Notes: a model not told the origin generated them from the sequence alone. Positions 8,314 to 18,961 are shown, counted from the stretch's first letter. The stretch: DNA of 64,000 nt from an uncultured Alphaproteobacteria bacterium (GCA_902524385.1 CABZCZ010000003.1:1-64000), one strand, 5' to 3'. Translations and numbers: made by a program.

Positions 8314-9683
8314 TAGTTATTCAAATATTTTTTTGCAATACTTGATATTGAACCCGCACCCATAAAAACAATGGTATTTTGATTCATTGTATGAGGTTTC
8401 ATTAATTTATTTAAATCACCTATATTCTTTATATATATAACATTTTTATTTTTTTTTAATATTTTAGAATATATATCCTTTGAAGTTGCACCCTTGATAA
8501 TCTTTTCTCCAGCTGAATAGGTTTCTAATAAAAATAAATAATCAACTTTAGATAAAACATTAATAAATTTTCTAATTAGTATTTTAGTTCTAGTGTATCT
8601 ATGTGGTTGAAAAACAACTATTACTTTATTTTTAAGACTTTTAGCTGCACTTAGTGTAGCTGCAATTTCTGTTGGATGATGTGCATAATCATCATACACA
8701 AAAGATTTATTTTTTTTTCCAATAAATGAGAATCTTCTTTTTACACCTACATAATCATTCAACGCGTTATTAATATCTTTATTTTTTATTCCATTTAGTT
8801 TGGCAGCAACAATACTTGCAGTTGCATTTAAAATATTGTGATTGCCGATTGCATTGATATTAAATTTATAATTAGAAGAATGAATAATTTTATTGTTAAT
8901 TTTTAATTTAAAAGATGTTTTTAATTTATTTTGTATAATGTCAAAGATTAACACATCTGCTTTTTTATTTTTTATTGAATAAGTTAAAATATTTCTAGTT
9001 TTTATTTTGTTAATTAGTAATTTAAGGTTCTTATCATCATAACACATTATTGTGGTTCCATAAAATGGAAGCAGATTTATAAATTTTTCAAATGCATTAA
9101 TTAAATTTTTCTTTGATTTATAAAAATCCATGTGTTCAATATCTAAATTAGTAATAATTGATATTTGATGGGGGAGCTTTAAAAAGGTACCGTCACTTTC
9201 GTCTGCTTCAACAATCATCCACTCCCCTTTTCCATAGCGATTATTATTAGAAAAAGAATTTATAATCCCACCATTAACAATAGTAGGGTCTAATCCTGCT
9301 TCATTAAAAATGTTTCCTACCAAACTAGTAGTGGTAGTTTTCCCATGAGATCCAGCTATGGCAATAGATTTTTTATTTTTCATTAATTCTGAAAGCATAT
9401 CAGCTCGAGAAAGAACAGGGATTTTCTTTATATATGCCTCTTTTATTTCAGGATTATTTTTTTTTATAGCTGATGAATAAACAACAGCATGAGCATATTT
9501 AATATTTTTTTTATTATGTCCTAAAAAAAATTTTATACCTTTTTTCTTTAATCTTTTTGTGTTGTCGTTTTCTGATATATCACTACCCTGAATCGAAAAT
9601 CCTTTATCTAACATCAATTCTGCAATACCAGACATTCCTATTCCTGAAATACCTATAAAATGAATTTTACTATTAATTTTCAT
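8313..9683 (-). CDS. murC: UDP-N-acetylmuramate--L-alanine ligase
   Basis: MurC adds L-Ala to UDP-MurNAc. The protein (456 residues) begins with a Rossmann-like IHFIGISGIGMSGIAELM, has the ATP P-loop AGSHGKTTTTSLVG (about 110-123), the metal-binding EADESDGTFL and NLDIEHMDFY, and the C-terminal FDDYAHHPTEI-type motif (here YDDYAHHPTE) with VVFQPHRYTRT. It overlaps murG by 11 bp and murB by 1 bp. Confidence 0.96.
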   Translation of the reverse strand: MKINSKIHFIGISGIGMSGIAELMLDKGFSIQGSDISENDNTKRLKKKGIKFFLGHNKKNIKYAHAVVYSSAIKKNNPEIKEAYIKKIPVLSRADMLSELMKNKKSIAIAGSHGKTTTTSLVGNIFNEAGLDPTIVNGGIINSFSNNNRYGKGEWMIVEADESDGTFLKLPHQISIITNLDIEHMDFYKSKKNLINAFEKFINLLPFYGTTIMCYDDKNLKLLINKIKTRNILTYSIKNKKADVLIFDIIQNKLKTSFKLKINNKIIHSSNYKFNINAIGNHNILNATASIVAAKLNGIKNKDINNALNDYVGVKRRFSFIGKKNKSFVYDDYAHHPTEIAATLSAAKSLKNKVIVVFQPHRYTRTKILIRKFINVLSKVDYLFLLETYSAGEKIIKGATSKDIYSKILKKNKNVIYIKNIGDLNKLMKPHTMNQNTIVFMGAGSISSIAKKYLNN

Positions 9684-10758
9684 TAAGTATTAATTTATAA
9701 ATTAAAGTGTTAGAGTTTTTAACTTGAATCATATCAAACTTCTTATTCATTGATTCTAATTTTATTGGATTGAAATATATTTCATAAATATGTCTTTTTA
9801 CTTTGTCTAAAACATCATTATTTTGATCAATAATTATGGCTAAGTCATGTTTAGCTAATATTTTAGCATTAAAAAATTGATGATTATCTTTTGAAAAAGG
9901 TAATGGAATTAAAATCGAGGGAAGTTTATAGTTAATTAAATCAACAATTGTGCCCGCTCCAGCTCTACATATTGCTAAATTAGCTTTAGCTAGTATTTCG
10001 TCTACATTTATAAAAAAATCTTTTAAAATGATTGGTGATTTAATATTTCTTAATTTTTCTTCTTGTTTTTTAATCAAATGTTTAGCACACTGAAATATAA
10101 ATTTAGCTTTTATAATTTTTTCATTATCTATAATTTTAATTAAATTTGCTGCAAAGTTTGATACAAATTCTGATCCTTGGCTTCCACCGGAAATAAAGAT
10201 TGTAAAGTTACTCTCAGAATTTTTATTATTTATATTAATATTTTTTTTAAAATTATTTTCCGGGGAACCTACTACAAAAATTTTGTCTTTAAACTTTGAA
10301 TTAATTTTAGATTTTATATCAAAATTTAAAAATAATTTATTTGTAAAATTCAGAAAAAATTTATTCGTTCTGCCTATTATAGAATTTTGTTCATGTATAT
10401 AAAGCTTAACTTTAAAGAATGATTTAAATAATATACATGATAACATTGGAGAAAACGAAGCATAACTTCCAAAAGAAATAGTGTGTGATGGTTTTAATAA
10501 AAATATAATAATAAATGATTGAATTAATCCTAATAAAATTTGGAATATACCAAAGATTTTAAATATTATGTTCCCATTTAAATTTGATGCGCTAATTATA
10601 TAAATTTTTCCATTATAATTATCAAAGTATTTATAACCTCTTTTGTCAGTTATAATTGTACAGTTTGTATTCTTTATAGATAAATAATTAGCAAAATTTT
10701 TCGCTGGTATAACATGCCCACCTGTTCCTCCTGTAATTAGTAAAATATTTTTTTTCAT
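9673..10758 (-). CDS. murG: UDP-GlcNAc:lipid I N-acetylglucosaminyltransferase
   Basis: MurG is the peripheral inner-membrane GT-B glycosyltransferase that makes lipid II. The N-terminal glycine-rich loop LLITGGTGGHVIPA and the second loop IFISGGSQGSEF are visible, with CRAGAGTIVDL and IPLPFSKDNHQFFNA of the UDP-GlcNAc site. The 361 residues are normal. It lies between ftsW and murC, overlapping both (4 and 11 bp). Confidence 0.95.
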   Translation of the reverse strand: MKKNILLITGGTGGHVIPAKNFANYLSIKNTNCTIITDKRGYKYFDNYNGKIYIISASNLNGNIIFKIFGIFQILLGLIQSFIIIFLLKPSHTISFGSYASFSPMLSCILFKSFFKVKLYIHEQNSIIGRTNKFFLNFTNKLFLNFDIKSKINSKFKDKIFVVGSPENNFKKNININNKNSESNFTIFISGGSQGSEFVSNFAANLIKIIDNEKIIKAKFIFQCAKHLIKKQEEKLRNIKSPIILKDFFINVDEILAKANLAICRAGAGTIVDLINYKLPSILIPLPFSKDNHQFFNAKILAKHDLAIIIDQNNDVLDKVKRHIYEIYFNPIKLESMNKKFDMIQVKNSNTLIYKLILNEN

Positions 10759-11816
10759 AATTCTTCATTTTTTTTGTTTGTAAGAGATAATAAAAAACCA
10801 AATAAAATTGCTATTGATATCATGGAAGAACCTCCATAACTTACAAATGGCAGTGTCATACCTTTTGTTGGTATAAGACCTAGTGAGCTAAAGATATTAA
10901 TTAAACATTGCAATCCAAATGAGCAAATTAAACCACTAATTGCTATTATTTTATATGGATCTTCAAGTTGTAGAACTTTTAATAAACTTCTTATTATAAT
11001 AGAAAGAATTATAAAAATAATGATTAAACAAAAGATAAATCCTAATTCTTCTCCAGCAACAGCAAAAATAAAATCGGTGTTAGCATCAGGTATTTTTTCT
11101 TTTAAAATACCTTGCCCTGGACCCTTCCCAAGTAGCCCACCATTTTTAAATGCTTGAATACTTAAATCTATTTGGTATGTATCAGTCCCACCTAACCCAC
11201 CAAGAAATGAATTAATTCTTGATTGAACATGATCAAAAATAAAATAAGAAAAAATTGAAATTCCTAATATAAATAAAAATGCAACAATAACTAAAAAAAT
11301 TGATAAACCAGCAACGAATAATTGGCAAAAAAAAGTTGCTGACAGTAAAACTGTCATTCCCAAATCAGGTTGTATAAGTATTAAAGATAAAAGTAAGAAG
11401 AAAAAAACAAACAGTAAAGGTAAATAAAATTTTTTATCTTCTATAGATTTACTTATACACCATGCCGTCAATATGACAAAAATAGGCTTAATTATTTCTG
11501 AAGGTTGTAGTGTAAAGTTAAATATTTGAAACCATCTCTTAGCGCCTTTCACTTCGTAATCTAAAAAAAGTATTAGCAGTATTATTATTAATAAAATAAT
11601 AAATAAAAATAGTGAAATTCTTCTTATATTTTTACTATCTAAGTCTGATAGCACAATAAGTAAGAAAATTGAAAAAAGAAAAAAAATAGAGTGTCTATTT
11701 ATGGATAAATTTTCATCTATGGAAAATGAAAGTATTAATCCCGTAAAACCCAATAACAATATTAATATTATATTAATTCTATCAATTGAGCTCCACCAAT
11801 TCTTTAAAAATTCCAT
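10755..11816 (-). CDS. ftsW: SEDS glycosyltransferase FtsW
   Basis: FtsW is the division-specific lipid II polymerase. The protein is a polytopic membrane protein (353 residues, roughly ten hydrophobic segments) with GAKRWF, LQPSEIIKP, QPDLGMTVLL, AGEELGF and PFVSYGGSSM, the standard SEDS motifs. Its position between murD and murG favours FtsW over RodA. Its partner transpeptidase FtsI is encoded five genes upstream in the same cluster. Confidence 0.94.
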   Translation of the reverse strand: MEFLKNWWSSIDRINIILILLLGFTGLILSFSIDENLSINRHSIFFLFSIFLLIVLSDLDSKNIRRISLFLFIILLIIILLILFLDYEVKGAKRWFQIFNFTLQPSEIIKPIFVILTAWCISKSIEDKKFYLPLLFVFFFLLLSLILIQPDLGMTVLLSATFFCQLFVAGLSIFLVIVAFLFILGISIFSYFIFDHVQSRINSFLGGLGGTDTYQIDLSIQAFKNGGLLGKGPGQGILKEKIPDANTDFIFAVAGEELGFIFCLIIIFIILSIIIRSLLKVLQLEDPYKIIAISGLICSFGLQCLINIFSSLGLIPTKGMTLPFVSYGGSSMISIAILFGFLLSLTNKKNEEL

Positions 11817-11818
11817 AG

Positions 11819-13135
11819 TTAATTTATATAATTTCTAATTAACTTATTAAAATGTATGCCTCTTTCTTCAAAATTTTTGTATTGATCATAAGAGGCACAT
11901 GCAGGAGCAAACAATATAGTTGATTGATTTGGATTTTTTTTAATATCCTTAAAGGTTTTTTTGATAACTGATTTTAAATTTGCTGACCTTTTTACAACTA
12001 ATTCTTTTTTTAATTTTTTTTCAATAAAATATCCTGATTTTCCGTAGGTATATACACAGCTAATTTTATTTTTATATTTTAGAAGAATTTCAAAATTTTT
12101 TTCTTTAGCTATGCCCCCTAAGATTAGATAAATATTATTGTAATTTACAACTGAATTTATTGTTGAATTTAAATTAGTAGACTTGCTATTATTTACAATT
12201 GTTAATTTATTATTTGTAAAAATTGTAGATGATCTAAATGGCAGACCATTAAATGTTTTAATAACCTTAAGAAAATTAGTTTCTGGAATTTTTAATATTT
12301 TGCTGCACATATATGCTATTAAAATATTTTGGATATTAAAATGACCTTCTAAGTCTTTTGAGATTTTTTTTATAAATAATTTTCTGCTTTTTTTGAAATA
12401 ATTATCTAGAATATAATCATTATTAGCGAAACAATCGGCTGATTTATCGACTAAAGAAAAACTAATTTTATTTTTTATTTTCTTTTGATTAAATATCTTT
12501 CTTGAATGAATATCATCAATGGATAGCAAATTAATTCCGTTTTTAGAAATAATATTTTTTTTCTGATTAATATAATCTCTAATATTGTTGTACCTATCTA
12601 AATGATCGCTAGATAAATTTGTTATTACTGATATTATACTATCAAGTGACTTAACTGTTTCTAATTGAAAGGAACTTAATTCGATAACATGAACTTTATA
12701 TTTTTTTTTAAGAAGAAAAGCATTGCATAATGATTCTCCAATATTACCACCAATAAATGTTTTAGTTTTATTTTTTTTTAAAATGTCTCCTATTAATTTG
12801 GTTGTTGTTGATTTACCATTTGTGCCAGTAATAGCTACAATCTTTTGATTTGTTAAATTCGAAATATATAGATTTAAATCTCTATTTACTTTTTTATATA
12901 TATCTTTTCTTTTAAATTTTTTTTGTCTTAAAGATATTCCTGGGCTAACAAAAATTTTTTCAAAATCATTCAAATTATCTTTTTTATTATTAAAAAAATA
13001 ATCTTTATTATAATTTTTTTTTATAGTCTTTCTTACTATTGGATTATCATCCCACATCTTAAATTTTATTCTTTTATTTTCAAAATAATTTACTATAGAA
13101 AGTCCTGATTTTTGAATTCCATAAATTAAATACAT
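11819..13135 (-). CDS. murD: UDP-N-acetylmuramoylalanine--D-glutamate ligase
   Basis: MurD adds D-Glu to UDP-MurNAc-L-Ala. The P-loop AITGTNGKSTTTKLIGD (about 104-120) and VIELSSFQLE with NLSSDHLDRY are the Mur ligase signature. The C-terminus has the FAPACASYDQYKNFEERG segment, which is MurD-specific. The length of 438 residues fits. It overlaps mraY by 1 bp. The text is very Lys- and Asn-rich, following the local AT bias. Confidence 0.95.
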   Translation of the reverse strand: MYLIYGIQKSGLSIVNYFENKRIKFKMWDDNPIVRKTIKKNYNKDYFFNNKKDNLNDFEKIFVSPGISLRQKKFKRKDIYKKVNRDLNLYISNLTNQKIVAITGTNGKSTTTKLIGDILKKNKTKTFIGGNIGESLCNAFLLKKKYKVHVIELSSFQLETVKSLDSIISVITNLSSDHLDRYNNIRDYINQKKNIISKNGINLLSIDDIHSRKIFNQKKIKNKISFSLVDKSADCFANNDYILDNYFKKSRKLFIKKISKDLEGHFNIQNILIAYMCSKILKIPETNFLKVIKTFNGLPFRSSTIFTNNKLTIVNNSKSTNLNSTINSVVNYNNIYLILGGIAKEKNFEILLKYKNKISCVYTYGKSGYFIEKKLKKELVVKRSANLKSVIKKTFKDIKKNPNQSTILFAPACASYDQYKNFEERGIHFNKLIRNYIN

Positions 13136-14223
13136 TATCTAATTCTTAAAGTTGCAAGACCTATCAAAGCTAATACAATTGTAATTATCCAAAAACGAAT
13201 AACTATTGTTGACTCAGGCCATCCCTTTTTTTCAAAATGATGATGTAGTGGAGCCATTAAAAAAACTCTTTTTCCTGTTATTTTAAAAATGAATACTTGG
13301 ATTACTACAGACAAGGTTTCTAAAACAAATAAACCTCCTATTATTGCAAGAAGAATTTCATGTTTGCATATTATTGCTATCGAGCCTAAAGAGCTACCTA
13401 ATGCTAAAGATCCAGTATCACCCATGAAAACTTTAGCAGGTGGTGCGTTAAACCATAGAAAACCTAAAGCAGCTCCAATTAAAGAACCACAAAAAACTGC
13501 TAATTCACCAGTCCCAGGAATATATTGGATAAGTAAATAATTAGAAAAAACTATATTACCTGATACATAAGCTATGAAAGCAAAAGACATAGCAACAATC
13601 ATTACAGGGACAATTGCTAAACCATCAAGTCCATCAGTTAGGTTTACTGCATTAGCCGATCCTATAATTATAAATATTGAAATTAGAAAATAAAATATTC
13701 CAAAATCTATAATTAAATTTTTAAAGAAAGGAAATGTCATAGATTTGCTTATACTTGGATCTAAATTGATAAGAATTAAATATGTAATGAAAAATGAAAA
13801 AATGATTTGAAATATAATTCTTATTCTTGATGAAATACCAGCACTTGTATTTGATTTAATTTTTTGGTAATCATCTGCAAATCCAATAGATCCAAAAATT
13901 AAAATAGTTAAAAGTAGAATCCATATAAAAATGTTTTGTAAATCAGCCCAAATAATTGTTGAAACAAAAACACTTAAAATAATCAACAAGCCGCCCATTG
14001 TTGGGGTACCTTTTTTTGCAATTACGTGCGACTCTGGACCATCATCTCTTATTGGCTGACCAGTTGGCTGAACATTTGATAATTTGTTAATAATATAATT
14101 TCCGAATATGAGAGAAAAGAATAATCCAGTAAGAATAGAGGCGCCAACCCTAAATGTTATATAACTAAAAATATTTAGAAAACTAAATAAAGATTGATAT
14201 TCAAAGGCCAAATATTTAATCAA
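13135..14223 (-). CDS. mraY: Phospho-N-acetylmuramoyl-pentapeptide transferase
   Basis: MraY transfers phospho-MurNAc-pentapeptide to undecaprenyl phosphate, making lipid I. This polytopic membrane protein has 362 residues, close to the family's 360. Motifs are KKGTPTMGGLLI (about 70-81), FADDYQKI, NAVNLTDGLDGLA with the catalytic Asp residues, AKVFMGDTGSLALG, and the cytoplasmic loop MAPLHHHFEKKGWPE near the C-terminus. It overlaps murF by 4 bp and murD by 1 bp. Confidence 0.97.
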   Translation of the reverse strand: MIKYLAFEYQSLFSFLNIFSYITFRVGASILTGLFFSLIFGNYIINKLSNVQPTGQPIRDDGPESHVIAKKGTPTMGGLLIILSVFVSTIIWADLQNIFIWILLLTILIFGSIGFADDYQKIKSNTSAGISSRIRIIFQIIFSFFITYLILINLDPSISKSMTFPFFKNLIIDFGIFYFLISIFIIIGSANAVNLTDGLDGLAIVPVMIVAMSFAFIAYVSGNIVFSNYLLIQYIPGTGELAVFCGSLIGAALGFLWFNAPPAKVFMGDTGSLALGSSLGSIAIICKHEILLAIIGGLFVLETLSVVIQVFIFKITGKRVFLMAPLHHHFEKKGWPESTIVIRFWIITIVLALIGLATLRIR

Positions 14224-15587
14224 ATCGATACCTGCTTTAATAATGTTTTTGCAAACTTATTTATTTTTGTTGAATTAGAACATTTAATTAAAATAATGTC
14301 ATTATTATGCACTTTCTCTTCTAAAAATTGCATGATTTTATTCGTATTTTTAAAATAGATAAATTCATTATTTGGATTAAAAAATTTTTTTATAGATAAT
14401 TCAAAGAATTCGCCACATAAAATTACAAATTTAAAAATAGTGTTATCTAATTGTTTTAGTAATTTATAATGAATTTTATAAGAATTATTTCCTAATTCAT
14501 TCATTGTTCCAAGTATTATTATTTTTTTATTATTCTTTGTTTTTATATTTTTTAAGTTTTGTATACTTTGTATCATTGTATCTGGATTAGCATTATAAGA
14601 TTCATCAATAATATTTATTTTTTTCTTATTTAAAGAAATTTTATGAACTAATCCCCTACCTTCAACTGGTTTTAAAAGCTTGAAACGATTTAGAACTGAT
14701 TTAATATTTAGAGAATTTTCATTGTAAAATGCAATACAAAATAATAAGTTATTTAATCTATGTATTACTACTGCATCAGTAACAATATTAATTTGTTTTT
14801 TATTAATTGATAAAGTTACTTTATGAAAATTTTTAAATGGAGATATCTTTTTAATAAAGTATTTTTTTGAAGAATTATCAATACGAATTATTTTAAGATT
14901 TTTTTCTTTTTTTGCCTTTGTAATTAAAATTTTTTCAGATTTAGATGAAACATTTAGATATAGGTTTTGTCTATTATTATTATGTTTTAAAATAAATATA
15001 TCAGCTTTTTCTCTAGCTATATTTTTTTTATTTTGAAAATTTTCAAGATGCGTAGATTGTATATTTGTAATAAATACCTCTGATGGTTTAACTAAATTAC
15101 TAAGAAATTTTATCTCACCAAAATTGTTTGTTCCAATCTCAAAAATTGCAAAGTTTGACTTTAAGTTTAAATTTAGTAAAGATATTAATACACCTAACTG
15201 ATTATTATAACTTTTCTTTGAGTAAGAAATAGTATGATCTTTTTTTAAAAAAAATGCTAAAGTTTCTTTTAAAGTTGTCTTACCAGCACTGCCAGTAATA
15301 CCTATTACTTTACCTTTATATAAATCTCGTTTTCTTTTTGCTATTTCAGAAAGATATTTATAAATATTATTTACATATATAATTTTTTTATTCTCTTTAA
15401 AATATTTGTTATCAGTTAGACAAAATCTTGCACCTTTATTTATTGCTTCACTTATGAATTTGTTTCCATGAAATCTTTTACCTTTTAAAGCAAGGAATAT
15501 ATCACCGCCTTTAATATCTTTACTTGATATTTGAATTTTATCTTTTTTAGATATTATGTATTTCTCTAATTTATTTAATTCACTCAT
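14220..15587 (-). CDS. murF: UDP-MurNAc-tripeptide--D-alanyl-D-alanine ligase
   Basis: MurF adds D-Ala-D-Ala, the Ddl product, to complete the pentapeptide. The 455 residues have the N-terminal SSKDIKGGDIFLALKGKRFHG region, the P-loop GITGSAGKTTLKETLA (about 95-110), FEIGTNNFGEI, NIQSTHLENF and DESYNANPDTM, which together identify MurF. It overlaps murE by 1 bp and mraY by 4 bp. Confidence 0.95.
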   Translation of the reverse strand: MSELNKLEKYIISKKDKIQISSKDIKGGDIFLALKGKRFHGNKFISEAINKGARFCLTDNKYFKENKKIIYVNNIYKYLSEIAKRKRDLYKGKVIGITGSAGKTTLKETLAFFLKKDHTISYSKKSYNNQLGVLISLLNLNLKSNFAIFEIGTNNFGEIKFLSNLVKPSEVFITNIQSTHLENFQNKKNIAREKADIFILKHNNNRQNLYLNVSSKSEKILITKAKKEKNLKIIRIDNSSKKYFIKKISPFKNFHKVTLSINKKQINIVTDAVVIHRLNNLLFCIAFYNENSLNIKSVLNRFKLLKPVEGRGLVHKISLNKKKINIIDESYNANPDTMIQSIQNLKNIKTKNNKKIIILGTMNELGNNSYKIHYKLLKQLDNTIFKFVILCGEFFELSIKKFFNPNNEFIYFKNTNKIMQFLEEKVHNNDIILIKCSNSTKINKFAKTLLKQVSI

Positions 15588-17005
15588 TAATTTAATAATT
15601 GTTTCACAACTTTAAAATCATCAAACTTAATTTTTTTATTTTTTAAAATTTGAAATTTTTCGTGCCCTTTACCTGCTACTATTAAAATTTCATTTATTTT
15701 TAATTCTTTAATAGCTAATTTAATTGCTTTTCTTCTATTAGATACTTCAATAGCTCTAGAACAATACTTTAAGAGATATTTCCTTATTTTAGATGGATTT
15801 TCATTTCTAGGATTATCATCTGTTATATAAATTTTACCTGCATATTTATTTGCAATTAATGCCATGGATTTTCGCTTACTTTTATCTCTATCACCACCAC
15901 AACCAAATAAAATTGCTGGTTTTATTTTTTTGATTTTATAAGCAGTTAATATTTTTTTTAATGCATCTGGTGTGTGTGCATAATCAATAATAATTTTTGA
16001 ATTTTTTTTCTTATATTCAATTGTTTCTAAACGACCTGTGGGATTAGTAACTTTTGATAGTACTTTTATAATTTTATTTTGACTAATATTGAGTGCTAAA
16101 CAACAAGTAATTGCACATTCTAAATTTTCAAATTCTATGTTTGTTTTTAGTTTTAAATTTTCTAATTTATATTTTTTATTGTTAATATTCAAATATAGAA
16201 CATCTTTAATCTTTAACAATTTTAAACTTTTATTTCCAAAAAATTTTAATTGGGCATTTTTTTTTATCAGTTTATTTTTTAATTCTGATGAGATTTTTAA
16301 TCTTGAATTAATTATAGCAAATCCCTTGTTTTCTAAATAATTAGTAAAAAGTTTAATTTTTGATTTTTTATAATTTGAGAATGTTTTATGGTAATCAAGA
16401 TGATCTTTCGAAATATTTGTAATAGCTGCAATATTTATATGAAAGTTTCTTAACCTGTTTTGTTCTAAAGCATGACTTGAAGCTTCAAAAATGTAAATAT
16501 TTTTTTCTCTTTTATTAGAACATCCATATTTAAATAATTCCTCATAGGCAGGAGTTGTTAAATTTATATCATTTATTTTTTTTCCATTGATAAAATGCCC
16601 TAAGGTACCAACCGTTGTATTATTATATTTTAGTGAATTAAGAATTTTTGAAATATACCAAACTACTGACGTTTTTCCATTTGTACCCGTGACGGCTATC
16701 GTTTTAAAGGGAAGATTATTATGAAGCTTATTTAATAAAGAATAGGTCTCAAAATTAATATTAGATACAACAAATTGAGGAATTTTTAAGTTTTTAATAT
16801 ATTTATTCGAAATTATAGCAGGGGTTTTATTCTTAAGTGCTTCATTTAAATAAATCTTTTTTACCTTTGTATTTTTGTCATAAACAAACAACGTTTTGTT
16901 ATTAGTAAATTTTGAATTGGAGGTAATTGAAGAGAAATATTTATTTTTATTGAAGTTGTACGTTTTATTTACACTTATAACTTTTGATAAATTAGACAGT
17001 AGCAT
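15587..17005 (-). CDS. murE: UDP-MurNAc-L-alanyl-D-glutamate--2,6-diaminopimelate ligase
   Basis: MurE adds the third stem-peptide residue. The P-loop VTGTNGKTSVVWY (about 103-115) and TTPAYEELF, EASSHALEQNRL and ITNISKDHLDYH are visible. DDNPRNENP near residue 400 is the DNPR motif associated with meso-diaminopimelate specificity, so a DAP-type peptidoglycan is expected. AGKGHEKFQ lies near the C-terminus. It overlaps ftsI by 14 bp. Confidence 0.95.
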   Translation of the reverse strand: MLLSNLSKVISVNKTYNFNKNKYFSSITSNSKFTNNKTLFVYDKNTKVKKIYLNEALKNKTPAIISNKYIKNLKIPQFVVSNINFETYSLLNKLHNNLPFKTIAVTGTNGKTSVVWYISKILNSLKYNNTTVGTLGHFINGKKINDINLTTPAYEELFKYGCSNKREKNIYIFEASSHALEQNRLRNFHINIAAITNISKDHLDYHKTFSNYKKSKIKLFTNYLENKGFAIINSRLKISSELKNKLIKKNAQLKFFGNKSLKLLKIKDVLYLNINNKKYKLENLKLKTNIEFENLECAITCCLALNISQNKIIKVLSKVTNPTGRLETIEYKKKNSKIIIDYAHTPDALKKILTAYKIKKIKPAILFGCGGDRDKSKRKSMALIANKYAGKIYITDDNPRNENPSKIRKYLLKYCSRAIEVSNRRKAIKLAIKELKINEILIVAGKGHEKFQILKNKKIKFDDFKVVKQLLN

Positions 17006-18641
17006 TTAATTTTCTATATAAAAAATTTGTGTCTACTTTTAGAAGTTCATCATTTTTATCTTTTGAAATATTAAAAAGGTTTATAATATTAATAATAATA
17101 TCTTTTACCAAGGGTGCATTTACTCTTGCTCCAGTCATTCTTTGTTTTGTGCCTATTTCTTTTTTTGGATACTCGATAGCAGTGTAAACTACATATTTTG
17201 GATTATTTGTTGGGAATATTCCTATAAAGGACGTTAAGTTTCTATCTTTGTAATATCCACCATTTGGATTTAGTAATTCTGACGTTCCAGTTTTACCTCC
17301 TATAGAATAACCGTCTACTTTTATTCTAGGACCAGTGTATTTGGTTTTGATAACAACAGAACTTAATAAATCTATAAAGAATTTAGATGATTCTTTTTTA
17401 ATAAAAATTTGTTTTTGTTCAATTTGTTTATTTAATTGAAGTGTAGGAAAAACCTCATTCCCATTATTTGCCAATGTAGCGTAAGCCTTAACTAAATGAA
17501 GAGGTGTAATTGCAAATCCATGACCAAACCCTATAGTTGCTGTTTCTAACCTGCCCCAATTATTTTTATTTCCTAGAGGAGCTGAGCTTTCTTTGTTTTC
17601 TATATTTATTTTTTTATTAAACCCTAGTTTTTCAAAAAATTCTTTTTGGTTTTTTTTACCAATTAATGTAGCAATCTGAGCTGTACCAATATTAGATGAT
17701 TCAACAATTATTTTTTCAACATCATAAATACCATTATCTTTGTATTTATCATAATCACCAATATTTAAATATTTTTTTGTAACATCAAAAGTCATCTGAG
17801 GATCTAAAATATCTAAATCAAATCCAATAGTTGCAGTTATTGGTTTGAATGTAGATCCCATTTCATAATTAGACTGAAAAACTCTGTTTATTAGATTATT
17901 ATTATTAAATGATGATTTGTCTTCAGGATTAAAATCAGGTAAACTTACTGATGATAAGATTTGTCCATTAGTAATATCCATTACTATGGCTAAACCTGAT
18001 TGAGCTTTATAATTATTTATAGTTTTTAAGAGATTTTCTCTAACCAACTGCTGTAAATTAACATCTATACTAATATTGATATCTTGTGACTTTGAGAGAT
18101 CATTTTCAAAATATCTCTCAATTCCACTTTGTCCATACTGATCAATATCTACATATCCAAGAATATGAGATAATGTATTTTTATAAGGATATATTCTTTT
18201 AAATTCCTTGTGAGCTTTAATATTTATTTCGCCTAGATTAATTATTTCTTGATATTCAATTGGAGATATATTTCTTTTTATCCAAACAAATTTACTTGAT
18301 GATAGTAATTTTTTTTCTATTTTTTTTATATCTAAATCAAGAATTAATCCTAATTTATTTGCGAGGCCTATTTTATTTCTTATTTTGTTAGGATTTATCG
18401 ATAAAGATATACTTTCAATTGAGGTGGCTATAATATTTCCACTCCTATCATAAATACTTCCCCTAGTATCCTTTTTAACGTAATCACTTGTTTCATCAAT
18501 AGAATCAGGAAAAAGCATTATTGATGAAATTCTATAAATAGAAATAAAATAGACAAAGATAAAAATTGTAATTGAAAAAAAAACTCTACTATGAAGTAAT
18601 TTTAATGAATCACTATCAAATAATTTAAACTTGCTTAACAT
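16992..18641 (-). CDS. ftsI: Division transpeptidase FtsI (PBP3)
   Basis: This class B penicillin-binding protein cross-links septal peptidoglycan. One membrane segment lies at about 20-40. The pedestal domain has DTRGSIYDRSGNIIATS. The transpeptidase domain carries the three catalytic motifs: STFK (about 262-265), SSN in VESSNIGTAQ, and KTG in IGGKTGTSELLN. The 549 residues are normal. It follows ftsL with 3 bp spacing and precedes murE, as in the canonical cluster. Confidence 0.95.
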   Translation of the reverse strand: MLSKFKLFDSDSLKLLHSRVFFSITIFIFVYFISIYRISSIMLFPDSIDETSDYVKKDTRGSIYDRSGNIIATSIESISLSINPNKIRNKIGLANKLGLILDLDIKKIEKKLLSSSKFVWIKRNISPIEYQEIINLGEINIKAHKEFKRIYPYKNTLSHILGYVDIDQYGQSGIERYFENDLSKSQDINISIDVNLQQLVRENLLKTINNYKAQSGLAIVMDITNGQILSSVSLPDFNPEDKSSFNNNNLINRVFQSNYEMGSTFKPITATIGFDLDILDPQMTFDVTKKYLNIGDYDKYKDNGIYDVEKIIVESSNIGTAQIATLIGKKNQKEFFEKLGFNKKINIENKESSAPLGNKNNWGRLETATIGFGHGFAITPLHLVKAYATLANNGNEVFPTLQLNKQIEQKQIFIKKESSKFFIDLLSSVVIKTKYTGPRIKVDGYSIGGKTGTSELLNPNGGYYKDRNLTSFIGIFPTNNPKYVVYTAIEYPKKEIGTKQRMTGARVNAPLVKDIIINIINLFNISKDKNDELLKVDTNFLYRKLNATV

Positions 18642-18644
18642 TCA

Positions 18645-18959
18645 TTAATTATTTGAACTAACTAATTTTATATTTTTATCTTTATTAGGAAATTCCTGAA
18701 TTTTTACAATACTAGAAACATTATCATTTTGAGATTCATAAAAATACAATTCATAGAGTATTTTTAAATATGAGCTATTTTGATGAGTAGCTAATTCAAT
18801 CTTATTTATTTTTAAATTTTCTAAAATTTTAGATATACTAATTTTTAGATTTTGATTGTCTTTTTCAACTTCTCTAGTATTTTTAGCAATAAATATCATT
18901 AAAAAAACAAGGATTAAGTTAAGGATTAAAAAAAAAATAATTGATTTAGAATACTTCAT
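18645..18959 (-). CDS. ftsL: Small bitopic protein, probable FtsL
   Basis: The 104-residue protein has one strong membrane helix at about 7-26 followed by a Lys/Glu/Asn-rich region (about 28-75) with heptad-like hydrophobic spacing. This is the FtsL layout: a short cytoplasmic end, one membrane span and a periplasmic coiled coil that joins FtsB and FtsQ. FtsL sequences are barely conserved. The call rests on size, topology and the location between rsmH and ftsI. Confidence 0.8.
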   Translation of the reverse strand: MKYSKSIIFFLILNLILVFLMIFIAKNTREVEKDNQNLKISISKILENLKINKIELATHQNSSYLKILYELYFYESQNDNVSSIVKIQEFPNKDKNIKLVSSNN

Positions 18960-18961
18960 TA